From an uncultured bacterium (lineage in GTDB: Bacteria; Actinomycetota; Coriobacteriia; Coriobacteriales; Atopobiaceae), in assembly GCA_905215465.1 (NCBI GenBank), contig CAJMPT010000071.1:1-5655 (forward strand): 5,655 nucleotides of DNA. Direction: 5' to 3'. The notes under the pieces were generated by a model, which saw only the letters and a list, made by a program, of their open reading frames with translations, ran no database searches and had not been told where the DNA came from. This document shows, piece by piece, positions 1 through 5,655 of the stretch (the stretch's first letter is position 1; every line of letters starts with the position of its first letter). The position numbers and the translations under genes are program-made.

Positions 1-1
1 T

Positions 2-181
2 GAGGTTGCTGGGATAGCGCTGCTCTGGTGGGCTGTGACGGCGGTGCTGTCAATGCTGCTCATGGGAGCGCTTCCTTATCGGAATGCGGCCTTCCAGTTT
101 GTGACCCTGGCCGCGCTGCTTCTGCTTGCTCTTCTCGACACTGTCTTCTCTTTGATTCAGGAAAGGCGGACTGTCCGATGA
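2..181 (+). CDS. C-terminal end of an integral membrane protein, probably the permease of an ABC exporter (5' truncated)
   Basis: An open frame enters from the left edge and runs 59 codons to a TGA. Two hydrophobic stretches are visible, at about residues 4-24 (IALLWWAVTAVLSMLL core) and 31-52 (FQFVTLAALLLLALLDTVFS core). They are separated by a short polar turn (PYRNA), and the protein ends in a short charged tail (QERRTVR) as expected for a cytoplasmic C-terminus. The TGA overlaps the ATG of the ABC ATPase by the ATGA arrangement, so the two are translationally coupled and probably form one transporter. In bacteriocin-export operons of the lactococcin 972 type, the gene before the ATPase is a large DUF1430 integral membrane protein. 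That identity is inferred from context only, because the visible 59 residues are too short and generic to assign a family. Confidence 0.72.
   Translation, partial: EVAGIALLWWAVTAVLSMLLMGALPYRNAAFQFVTLAALLLLALLDTVFSLIQERRTVR
159..166 (+). promoter_or_regulatory. Ribosome binding site of the ABC ATPase
   Basis: AGGAAAGG ends 11 bases before the ATG at 178. It lies inside the coding end of the upstream membrane protein. It decides the start of the ATPase: an in-frame GTG at 28 would add 50 residues that do not look like ABC protein and that overlap the membrane gene. Confidence 0.6.
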
Positions 182-834
182 TTTGCCTTCGAGGAATAGG
201 TAAAACGTACAGGGAGAAGAGTGGAGAGAAGCACGTTATCTTCCGTGGCCTTGACTTCTGTCCCAGCGACGAAGAGCGCTCCGTTGCGATTCTTGGGCGC
301 AGCGGCTCTGGGAAGACGACGCTCCTGAGGATAATTGCGGGAATTGATGTTGATTACGAGGGCGAGTATCTCTTTGACGAGAAGAGACTGAAGAGAAACG
401 CCTCCGCGATGGCGCACCTTAGACGTGAGGTGCTAGGCGTTGTTCCGCAAGATGCCATGGTGCTTGAGGATAGAAGCGTTCTTGCAAACGTTGAGCTGGG
501 GGTGCCCAAGGGAGTAGACAAAAAGAGGACGGCGCAGGAGTGCCTTGAGAAGGTCGGCCTTCTCGCCTGCGCGCGCACTTCGGCGGCAAAGTTGTCGGGC
601 GGGGAGGCTCAGCGAGTAGCTGTTGCGAGAGCTATTGCAAAACGACCTCGTCTGCTTTTGGCCGACGAGCCGACTGCGGCCCTAGACGAGAAGACCGAAG
701 GGGAGCTTCTTTCTCTGTTTGAGAGGCTTGTGGCAGATGGCACGCGAATCATCATTGCCACCCACAACCAGACTGTTGCCGATTGGTGTGACGCAAAGTT
801 CGAGATACGGGATTGCGCCCTTGTGAGGCTGTAG
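178..834 (+). CDS. ABC transporter ATP-binding protein, putative bacteriocin-export (lactococcin 972-like) type
   Basis: A 218-residue nucleotide-binding subunit that hydrolyses ATP on the cytoplasmic face to drive a membrane partner. All motifs are intact: Walker A GRSGSGKT at residues 40-47, Q-loop Gln91 (VVPQD), signature LSGGE at 139-143, Walker B LLLADEP at 159-165 with catalytic Glu164, D-loop Leu169-Asp170, and H-loop His196. It is a lone domain of typical length with no fused membrane segment. The start is the ATG that overlaps the preceding TGA, supported by AGGAAAGG upstream and by the usual opening before Walker A. The pattern around residues 62-110 (EYLFDEKRLKRN, then AHLRREVLG, then VLANVELGV) resembles the putative bacteriocin-export ATPases of the lactococcin 972 group (TIGR03608). 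A MacB/LolD-like exporter ATPase is the main alternative. Composition is clearly lower in GC than mfd, and 10 of 21 arginines use AGA/AGG. The ABC ATPase call is very safe; the substrate class is an inference. Confidence 0.95.
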   Translation: MICLRGIGKTYREKSGEKHVIFRGLDFCPSDEERSVAILGRSGSGKTTLLRIIAGIDVDYEGEYLFDEKRLKRNASAMAHLRREVLGVVPQDAMVLEDRSVLANVELGVPKGVDKKRTAQECLEKVGLLACARTSAAKLSGGEAQRVAVARAIAKRPRLLLADEPTAALDEKTEGELLSLFERLVADGTRIIIATHNQTVADWCDAKFEIRDCALVRL

Positions 835-841
835 ACACTCC

Positions 842-886
842 GAGCCAGGTTCCCGCCATCTAGATGCTGGGAACCTGGTTCTTTTC
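842..886 (+). terminator. Intrinsic terminator after the ABC operon
   Basis: A 13-bp stem, GAGCCAGGTTCCC (842-854) with GGGAACCTGGTTC (869-881), has one G-T wobble and is followed by TTTT and a short T-rich stretch. It begins 7 bases after the ATPase stop. The 14-base loop itself contains a perfect 10-base palindrome, CATCTAGATG (857-866), which could extend the hairpin. It ends the ABC transcript and separates it from mfd. The T-run is short, so termination strength is uncertain. Confidence 0.82.
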
Positions 887-889
887 ATC

Positions 890-895
890 TACAAT
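890..895 (+). promoter_or_regulatory. Possible -10 box of the mfd promoter
   Basis: TACAAT matches TATAAT at five of six positions and sits just after the terminator, in the only AT-rich patch before mfd. At the usual 17-base spacing the -35 position is CTGGGA (867-872), a poor match that lies inside the terminator's 3' arm. If real, transcription would start near 902 and leave a leader of about 70 bases. The weak -35 keeps confidence low. Confidence 0.35.
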
Positions 896-920
896 TGCCG
901 CAGACAACTTGAGAAGCGAA

Positions 921-944
921 GCCGGGGCTGCGTGCGGCTCCGGC
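921..944 (+). promoter_or_regulatory. GC-rich hairpin in the mfd leader
   Basis: GCCGGGGCTG (921-930) pairs over ten positions with CGGCTCCGGC (935-944), with two G-U wobbles and a four-base CGTG loop. It ends 26 bases before the mfd ATG and 12 bases before its GAAAGG, so it leaves the ribosome site exposed. There is no T-run after it (only CGCTTTGCG), so it is not a typical terminator. An in-frame GTG at 932 falls in the loop, which argues against that GTG as the start. A regulatory or mRNA-stabilising role is possible but not shown. Confidence 0.45.
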
Positions 945-956
945 CGCTTTGCGTGC

Positions 957-962
957 GAAAGG
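957..962 (+). promoter_or_regulatory. Ribosome binding site of mfd
   Basis: GAAAGG stands eight bases before the ATG at 971 and selects that codon over the in-frame GTG at 932. The GTG has no comparable site and would add 13 residues not expected for the family. Confidence 0.65.
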
Positions 963-970
963 CCCCGTTC

Positions 971-3900
971 ATGTTCATCAACCGCGTTTCTCGCCGACTG
1001 CTGGCCGCGCCCGAGATGGCGCCCCTGCTGAGGGAGCTATCCGCCGGAAACGACGCCACGCTGGCCGTGGCGCAGTCCGCCCGCCCGCTGGTGCTGGCGG
1101 CGCTGTGGGCCAAGGACCCGCGGCCGTGCCTCCTGGTGGTCTCCGGCGAGGAGGCGGCCGACCGCACGGCGCGCTCGCTTGCCGCATGGCTGGGCCAGGA
1201 CGTGGTTTGCCGCTACCCGGAGCGCAAGGACCGTCCCTGGTCGGAGGCTGCCCCGGACGACGCCGTCATCGGCGCGCGCTGCCAGGCCGTGAGCCGCCTT
1301 GCCGCTGGCGAGAAGTGCCTGGTGGTGGCCAGCGCCCACGCGCTTTTGCGCCGCGTGCCTCCCGTGGGCAGCGGCTACTTTGCCTCCAGCACGTTTGCCG
1401 TGGGGGACGAGGTGCCCTTCGAGGACGTGCCGGCGCTTCTCGTCGGTATGGGCTACGCGGACAACGGCGAGGTGGACGCGGCCGGCGCCTTCCACGTCCA
1501 TGGCGACGTGGTGGACGTCTGGCCCGCCCAGTCCACCTCGCCCGTGCGCCTGGAGTTCTTTGGCGATGAGATCGACCGCATCCGCCGCATGGTGCCCTCC
1601 ACGGGGCAGACCATCGGCGAGCTGGAGTCCGTCACGGTGAGCCCCTGCCGCGAGATGGCCTTCACGGACGAGACGGTGCGCCGCGCTTCTCGCGCACTCT
1701 ACAACCGTGCCCAGAACGATGACCGTATAGCCGCTGACCTGGACCTCATTGAGCGCCGCGCCCCGCAGCCGGCCCTGGAGCGCTACCTGCCTGTGCTCTA
1801 CGGCGGCAGCGCCTCGCCGCTGGAGCACATGTGCGCCGACGCCCTGGTGGTTCTGGCCGAGCCTCGCGCCCTCTTCGACGACTGCATGCGCGCCATGGAC
1901 GAGGTCATGGTTGCCGCCGGAAGTGCCCACGTCAGCACCGAGGGACTCTACACGCTGCCGCGACAGATGGACTTTGGTCGCCAGCAGAGGCTTTCCTTCT
2001 CGTCCATCCTGCGTGCGGGGTCCGGTGCCGTGACGGCGGAGCTGCCCGTGCGCCAGCCGGGCATCGCCGGCTCCGACGCCAAGCTGCTGGGCCGCGTGCG
2101 CCAGCTTCTGGCAGACAACGGCTCGGTGCTCTTTGCCGTGCCGGACCGGGCGGCCCGCGAGGCCCTTGAGCTGCGCTTCAATGACGAGTCCATCCCGTTT
2201 GCGGAGTCCCTGGGCTCGGCCGAGGACAACGCCTGCCGCATCACGGACCCGGCGGCGCCCGACTCCGGCCGCTCCCTGCCGCGCGGCCAGGTCACGTTCT
2301 TTGACGCGCCGGTGCCGGCGGGCATCGTCATCCCGTCCGCGGGCCTGGCGGTCTTCTCGGTGAGCGACCTCAGCTCCCGCACGGCAAAGTCCCGCCGCCG
2401 TGCCCGCCGCGTGGACCCCACGAGCGTGACCTTCCCCTTCAAGCCGGGAGACTACGTCGTCCACGCCACGCACGGCATCGCCCTCTTTGCGGACATTGTG
2501 CGCCAGGACGTGGCCGGCAAGGACCGCGACTACTTCCTGCTTGAGTACGCGGGCGGCGACAAGCTCTACGTGCCTCTTGAGCAGGTGGACCGCATCACGC
2601 GCTACGTGGGTCCGGACGGCAAGAGTCCGCGCCTTACGCGCCTGAACACCGCCGACTGGAGCCGCGCCACCGGCAAGGCCCGCAAGAGCGCCAAGAAGCT
2701 GGCGTTTGACCTGGTGGACCTCTACACGCGCCGCGCCTCCGTCAGCGGCTACGCCTTTGGCCTGGACACCCCCGTCCAGCAGGAGATGGAGTCCAGCTTT
2801 AGCTACGAGCTCACGCCCGACCAGGCAAGCGCCGTGGCCGACATCAAGGCCGACATGGAGGCCAGAAAGCCCATGGACCGCCTGCTCTGCGGAGACGTGG
2901 GCTTCGGCAAGACCGAGGTGGCCCTGCGCGCGGCCTTCAAGTGCTGTCAGGACGGCAAGCAGGTCATGGTGCTGTGCCCCACCACCATCCTGGCGCAGCA
3001 GCACTACGAGACGTTCTTCTCGCGGTTTGCCCCGTTTGACCTCAAGGTGGCCGTGCTCTCCAGGTTTGTGACGCCGGCCCAGCAGAGGCGGGCGCTGGAG
3101 GGCTTTGCGGACGGCTCGGTGGACGTGCTCATTGGCACGCACCGTCTGCTGTCTGCCGACGTCAACCCCCATGACCTGGGCATGGTTGTCATCGACGAGG
3201 AGCAGCGCTTTGGCGTGCAGCACAAGGAGCAGCTCAAGAACATGCGCGAGCAGGTGGACGTGCTGACGCTCTCGGCCACGCCCATCCCGCGCACCATGCA
3301 GATGGCCATGAGTGGCGTGCGCGACATGAGCCTCATCATGACGCCGCCTCCCGGCCGCCTGCCAGTCAAGGTCACGGTGGGGGAGTACGACCCCGACCTG
3401 GTGAGCGCCGCCATCCGCCAGGAGATGGGCCGCCACGGGCAGGTCTACTACGTGAGCAACCGCGTCCACACCATCGACGACGCGGTGGAGCGCGTGCGCG
3501 AGGCGGCGCCCGAGGCCCGCATCGGCGTGGCCCACGGCAAGATGACCGCCCGCGAGGTCGAGGACGTGATGCTGGAGTTTGCCGAGCACGAGATAGACGT
3601 GCTGGTGGCGACGACCATCATCGAGAGCGGCATCGACAACCCGCACACCAACACGCTCATCATCGAGGACTCCCAGCGCCTGGGCCTGGCCCAGCTCTAC
3701 CAGCTCAAGGGCCGCGTGGGCCGCGGTCGCACGCAGGCCTACGCGTACTTCATGTTCCCCGGCGAGACGCCCCTCACGCCCGAGGCGACCGACCGCCTGA
3801 CGGCCATCAACGAGTACCAGGACCTGGGCAGCGGCATGAAGATCGCCATGCGCGACCTGGAGATCCGCGGCGCGGGCTCGCTCATGGGCGCCGAGCAGCA

Positions 3901-4432
3901 CGGTAACCTCAGCTCCGTGGGCTTTGACCTCTTCACCCAGATGCTGGGCGAGGCCGTGGCCGAGGCGCGTGGCGAGACGCGCGAGGTCGAGGAGGCCGAG
4001 GTCACCATCAACCTTCCGGCCGACTTCTACCTGGCCGAGGAGTACCTGCCCGAGGTGGACCGCCGCGTGCTGGTCTATCGCAAGCTGGCGGCCGCCGTGG
4101 ACCTGGCCGAGGTAGACGAGCTGCAGAAGGAGACCGAGGACAGCTTCGGCGCGCTGCCGTTGGCCGGCCGCAACCTCTTTGACCGCGCGCGCATTCGCAT
4201 CCGCGGCCAGCGCCTGGGCGTGACGAGCGTGAGCCTGACCAACGGCCGCCTCATCTACCAGGGCATAGAGGTCCCGCGCGACGTGGCGCTCAAGCTCCGT
4301 GGCCAGGGCGCGCTCAACTACCCCAAGAGCCACAAGCTGGCCTACCCCTTCCATCGCGGCGACGGCGAGGTCATGCCCGCCGCGGTGGCGGTGCTGGAGG
4401 CCGTCGGCGGCGACGACGAGGTGGACGAGTAG
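971..4432 (+). CDS. mfd: Transcription-repair coupling factor Mfd
   Basis: A 1153-residue ATP-driven DNA translocase that pushes stalled RNA polymerase off damaged templates and recruits UvrA for nucleotide excision repair in the cytoplasm. Length matches the family (E. coli Mfd, 1148). Domains in order: a UvrB-like module without Walker A (about 1-350, with VRLEFFGDEID at 192-202); a variable region ending in a basic linker (KSRRRARR, 473-480); the CarD-like polymerase-interaction domain (about 489-547, FKPGDYVVH to ITRYVG); the RecG-like translocase; and the TRCF C-terminal domain from about 1014. Translocase motifs are complete: Gln618 of the Q motif, Walker A GDVGFGKT 641-648, PTT 670-672, GTHRLLS from 722, DEEQRFG 742-748, LSATPIPRT 767-775, ATTIIESGID 880-889, QLKGRVGRGR 911-920, and the RAQ-type element RGAGSLMGAEQ 966-976. 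The start is ATG 971, chosen by its GAAAGG site. Two departures from family consensus are His177 (usually Arg in an RG motif) and Ala504 (usually Gly in HGIG). The gene is otherwise intact, with no frameshift. Confidence 0.98.
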   Translation: MFINRVSRRLLAAPEMAPLLRELSAGNDATLAVAQSARPLVLAALWAKDPRPCLLVVSGEEAADRTARSLAAWLGQDVVCRYPERKDRPWSEAAPDDAVIGARCQAVSRLAAGEKCLVVASAHALLRRVPPVGSGYFASSTFAVGDEVPFEDVPALLVGMGYADNGEVDAAGAFHVHGDVVDVWPAQSTSPVRLEFFGDEIDRIRRMVPSTGQTIGELESVTVSPCREMAFTDETVRRASRALYNRAQNDDRIAADLDLIERRAPQPALERYLPVLYGGSASPLEHMCADALVVLAEPRALFDDCMRAMDEVMVAAGSAHVSTEGLYTLPRQMDFGRQQRLSFSSILRAGSGAVTAELPVRQPGIAGSDAKLLGRVRQLLADNGSVLFAVPDRAAREALELRFNDESIPFAESLGSAEDNACRITDPAAPDSGRSLPRGQVTFFDAPVPAGIVIPSAGLAVFSVSDLSSRTAKSRRRARRVDPTSVTFPFKPGDYVVHATHGIALFADIVRQDVAGKDRDYFLLEYAGGDKLYVPLEQVDRITRYVGPDGKSPRLTRLNTADWSRATGKARKSAKKLAFDLVDLYTRRASVSGYAFGLDTPVQQEMESSFSYELTPDQASAVADIKADMEARKPMDRLLCGDVGFGKTEVALRAAFKCCQDGKQVMVLCPTTILAQQHYETFFSRFAPFDLKVAVLSRFVTPAQQRRALEGFADGSVDVLIGTHRLLSADVNPHDLGMVVIDEEQRFGVQHKEQLKNMREQVDVLTLSATPIPRTMQMAMSGVRDMSLIMTPPPGRLPVKVTVGEYDPDLVSAAIRQEMGRHGQVYYVSNRVHTIDDAVERVREAAPEARIGVAHGKMTAREVEDVMLEFAEHEIDVLVATTIIESGIDNPHTNTLIIEDSQRLGLAQLYQLKGRVGRGRTQAYAYFMFPGETPLTPEATDRLTAINEYQDLGSGMKIAMRDLEIRGAGSLMGAEQHGNLSSVGFDLFTQMLGEAVAEARGETREVEEAEVTINLPADFYLAEEYLPEVDRRVLVYRKLAAAVDLAEVDELQKETEDSFGALPLAGRNLFDRARIRIRGQRLGVTSVSLTNGRLIYQGIEVPRDVALKLRGQGALNYPKSHKLAYPFHRGDGEVMPAAVAVLEAVGGDDEVDE

Positions 4433-4455
4433 GAGGGCGTCGGGTCTGCTTGCAC

Positions 4456-5499
4456 TTAGACCAGTCTGAATCCGCGTCCGGTGATCTGCGACGTGTTCAC
4501 GTAGGTGATGAAGGCCGTCGGGTCGAGCCCGCGGATGTGCTTCTCGAGCCGCAGCGTCTCGCGTGGGTTGAGCACCGTCATGATCGAGGTCACTTTATTG
4601 CCCGAGTACGCGCCGTACGCCTCCGAGATGGTCGCGGTTCGCTGGAGATCGCGGATGATGAACTCCTCTACGCGCGCCGGCTGCTTGCAAATCACGGTCA
4701 CGACCTTGTGCTGCTTCATGCCGTCGAGCACGCCGTTGACCACAACCGTCATGATGAGCAGACCGATTACGCAGTAGATGCCCGTGCGCAGGTCAAACAG
4801 CAATAGACTCCCTACGACTGACGTCGAATTGACGAGCAGTGTCGCTATGCCCGTTGTCAGGCTCGTGCGCTTGGCAAGCGCAACGATGATGATGTCTGTC
4901 CCGCCTGTGGAGGCGCCGACGCTATAGGCCATTGCTGCGCTTACGGCGGTTAAGACCACGGCGCACAGAAGGTCAATCCACAGATCGCCTGTTATCGAGC
5001 TGACAATGGGCATGACCTGCGAAAAGAGCGATACGTACGCGGAGAGCGCGAGCGATGCTGCGACGCTCCATGCGACAGCCCTCTTTCCGGTAAGCACCGA
5101 CCCGATGACGATGCACGCAAGATTCACTCCCCAGAGCGCGACGGCGCTGGGCAATCCCGGAACGAGCCCCGCGATCACGATGGAGAGGCCCGACGCACCG
5201 CCGAGCGCCAAGTTGTTCGGCGCGGTGAACAGCACATAGGCGATAGCCGCCATAATCACGGCAAAGTTCAACACGACGGCTGTCTTTGCGGCGCCGACGC
5301 TGTCGCGTCGCTCGATGGTGCGGGTGCTCCTCGCGTCTTCCTCGGGCGTAAGCAGCGCCGCACCATGAATGAGGGAGGCTCCCTCGAACGCGGGCTCTGC
5401 CTCATGGGGCGCAACCTCGAAGTCGCTCAGGTTTTCGACAGGTGTGGCGGGCGCGCTCCTTCCGTCGCGGGCGGAGGCGAGTACGCTGGGCAGCTTCAC
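4456..5499 (-). CDS. YitT/DUF161 family membrane protein with C-terminal DUF2179 domain
   Basis: A 347-residue polytopic membrane protein. Residues 1-70 are hydrophilic and rich in Ala, Glu and Pro. Hydrophobic segments follow at about 71-92, 99-115, 117-136, 142-163, 172-193, 215-236 and 240-258. The family hallmark GASTGGTD is at 195-202, after the fifth segment. Residues about 262-347 form a soluble DUF2179 tail (KVVTVICKQP, then ISEAYGAYSG, then GLDPTAFITY, ending GRGF). The YitT family (PF02588) is widespread and its transport role, if any, is not established, so no substrate is proposed. The start is a GTG preceded at six bases by GAAAGGG, with an in-frame TAG 15 bases upstream. No other ATG, GTG or TTG occurs in frame before Met83, which is already inside the first helix, so the long N-terminus appears real. 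Usual family members have much shorter N-termini. It converges with mfd and follows a partial gene on the same strand by 49 bases. Confidence 0.93.
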   Translation of the reverse strand: MKLPSVLASARDGRSAPATPVENLSDFEVAPHEAEPAFEGASLIHGAALLTPEEDARSTRTIERRDSVGAAKTAVVLNFAVIMAAIAYVLFTAPNNLALGGASGLSIVIAGLVPGLPSAVALWGVNLACIVIGSVLTGKRAVAWSVAASLALSAYVSLFSQVMPIVSSITGDLWIDLLCAVVLTAVSAAMAYSVGASTGGTDIIIVALAKRTSLTTGIATLLVNSTSVVGSLLLFDLRTGIYCVIGLLIMTVVVNGVLDGMKQHKVVTVICKQPARVEEFIIRDLQRTATISEAYGAYSGNKVTSIMTVLNPRETLRLEKHIRGLDPTAFITYVNTSQITGRGFRLV

Positions 5500-5505
5500 G
5501 ACGAT

Positions 5506-5512
5506 CCCTTTC
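5506..5512 (-). promoter_or_regulatory. Ribosome binding site of the YitT-family gene
   Basis: Read on the - strand this is GAAAGGG, six bases before the GTG start at 5499. It shares its first G with the in-frame TAG at 5514-5512, which confines the start to this GTG. The same GAAAGG core precedes mfd. Confidence 0.65.
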
Positions 5513-5548
5513 TACGCGTTTGCGCCGGTGGCCGACGTGTTCTTCTGG

Positions 5549-5653
5549 CTATATCGTGTAGTCGTAGGTGTAGGAGTCGCCGTTGTAGTACGTGGTGATG
5601 GTAATAGTTGTCCGTCTGATAAGGGCGAACCTTGGGACGAACGAATTTAGTCT
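5549..5653 (-). CDS. C-terminal end of an unidentified protein (5' part outside the window)
   Basis: On the - strand a frame is open from the right edge for 34 codons to a TAG. The last 15 codons (reading TTYYNGDSYTYDYTI) nearly all end in C or G, the third-position bias seen in mfd, which supports real coding. The earlier part (LNSFVPRFALIRR) is less biased. The tail alternates Thr, Tyr and Ile with polar residues, as in a beta-strand hairpin of a secreted, surface or beta-rich domain, but I do not recognise a family. The stop lies 49 bases before the GTG of the YitT-family gene, with no terminator or promoter seen between them, so the two may be one transcript. The main alternative is chance open frame in intergenic DNA. 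Confidence 0.5.
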   Translation of the reverse strand, partial: RLNSFVPRFALIRRTTITITTYYNGDSYTYDYTI

Positions 5654-5655
5654 GA

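Noticed and set aside
28..177. A 50-residue N-terminal extension of the ABC ATPase from an in-frame GTG at 28.
   Set aside because: The extra residues are cysteine-rich and unrelated to ABC proteins. They overlap the membrane-protein frame, and the ATGA start at 178 has a proper ribosome site.
932..970. Start of mfd at the GTG at 932.
   Set aside because: The GTG lies in the loop of a strong hairpin and lacks a ribosome site. ATG 971 has GAAAGG at eight bases and gives a normal Mfd N-terminus.
1037..4354. An open frame of 1105 codons on the - strand, lying opposite most of mfd.
   Set aside because: It is the expected by-product of a GC-rich gene whose codons mostly end in C or G. Its translation is a monotonous His/Ala/Val/Leu/Arg mix with no domain, while mfd has every family motif in the opposite strand.
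4443..4462. A hairpin GGTCT/AGACC as a bidirectional terminator.
   Set aside because: The stem has only five pairs, a ten-base loop and no T-run on either side.
4450..4806. A 118-codon frame on the + strand, opposite the YitT-family gene.
   Set aside because: It is a shadow of the real - strand gene, with no domain and no ribosome site.
5552..5610. Repeated GTAG/GTNG pattern that looks like short tandem repeats.
   Set aside because: It is explained by the run of Tyr, Thr and Asp codons of the - strand frame; spacing and units are irregular.
5369..5650. A 93-codon + strand frame with a hydrophobic valine-rich patch near the right edge.
   Set aside because: The patch mirrors the Tyr/Thr/Asp codons of the - strand coding tail, and the rest is antisense to the YitT-family N-terminus.

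Overview
The window looks like chromosomal DNA from a high-GC bacterium. The 3.46 kb mfd gene uses G or C at most third codon positions. Its GC-rich codon use and the putative lactococcin-972-type ABC transporter suggest Actinomycetota, possibly Coriobacteriia (an Olsenella/Atopobium/Collinsella-like organism). That placement is by impression of protein and codon style, not by a database comparison. Three start sites carry a GAAAGG-type Shine-Dalgarno, so the ribosomal signal is uniform across the window.

Left end, + strand (1-886): the last 59 codons of a two-helix membrane-protein tail overlap (ATGA) the start of a 218-residue ABC ATPase with every catalytic motif intact. This pair is the end of an ABC export operon and closes with a clear intrinsic terminator. 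The ATPase resembles the putative bacteriocin-export group associated with lactococcin 972. Its base composition and arginine codons differ sharply from the housekeeping gene next to it, which suggests transfer.

Middle, + strand (887-4432): a possible -10 box, a strong GC-rich hairpin in the leader, then mfd, the transcription-repair coupling factor. The protein is full length at 1153 residues. It has the UvrB-like module, the CarD-like RNA-polymerase-binding domain, the RecG-like translocase with all helicase motifs, and the C-terminal TRCF domain. One residue in its predicted UvrA-facing surface departs from the family (His instead of Arg).

Right end, - strand (4456-5653): a YitT-type polytopic membrane protein with a DUF2179 tail converges on mfd across only 23 bases. 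It has an unusually long hydrophilic N-terminus. Upstream of it, 49 bases away on the same strand, lies the C-terminal end of another gene with a tyrosine/threonine-rich tail, cut by the window edge. The two may be co-transcribed.

No RNA genes, CRISPR arrays, insertion sequences, attachment sites or origins were seen. I found no convincing new multi-gene system; the most accessory-looking part is the truncated ABC operon at the left edge.
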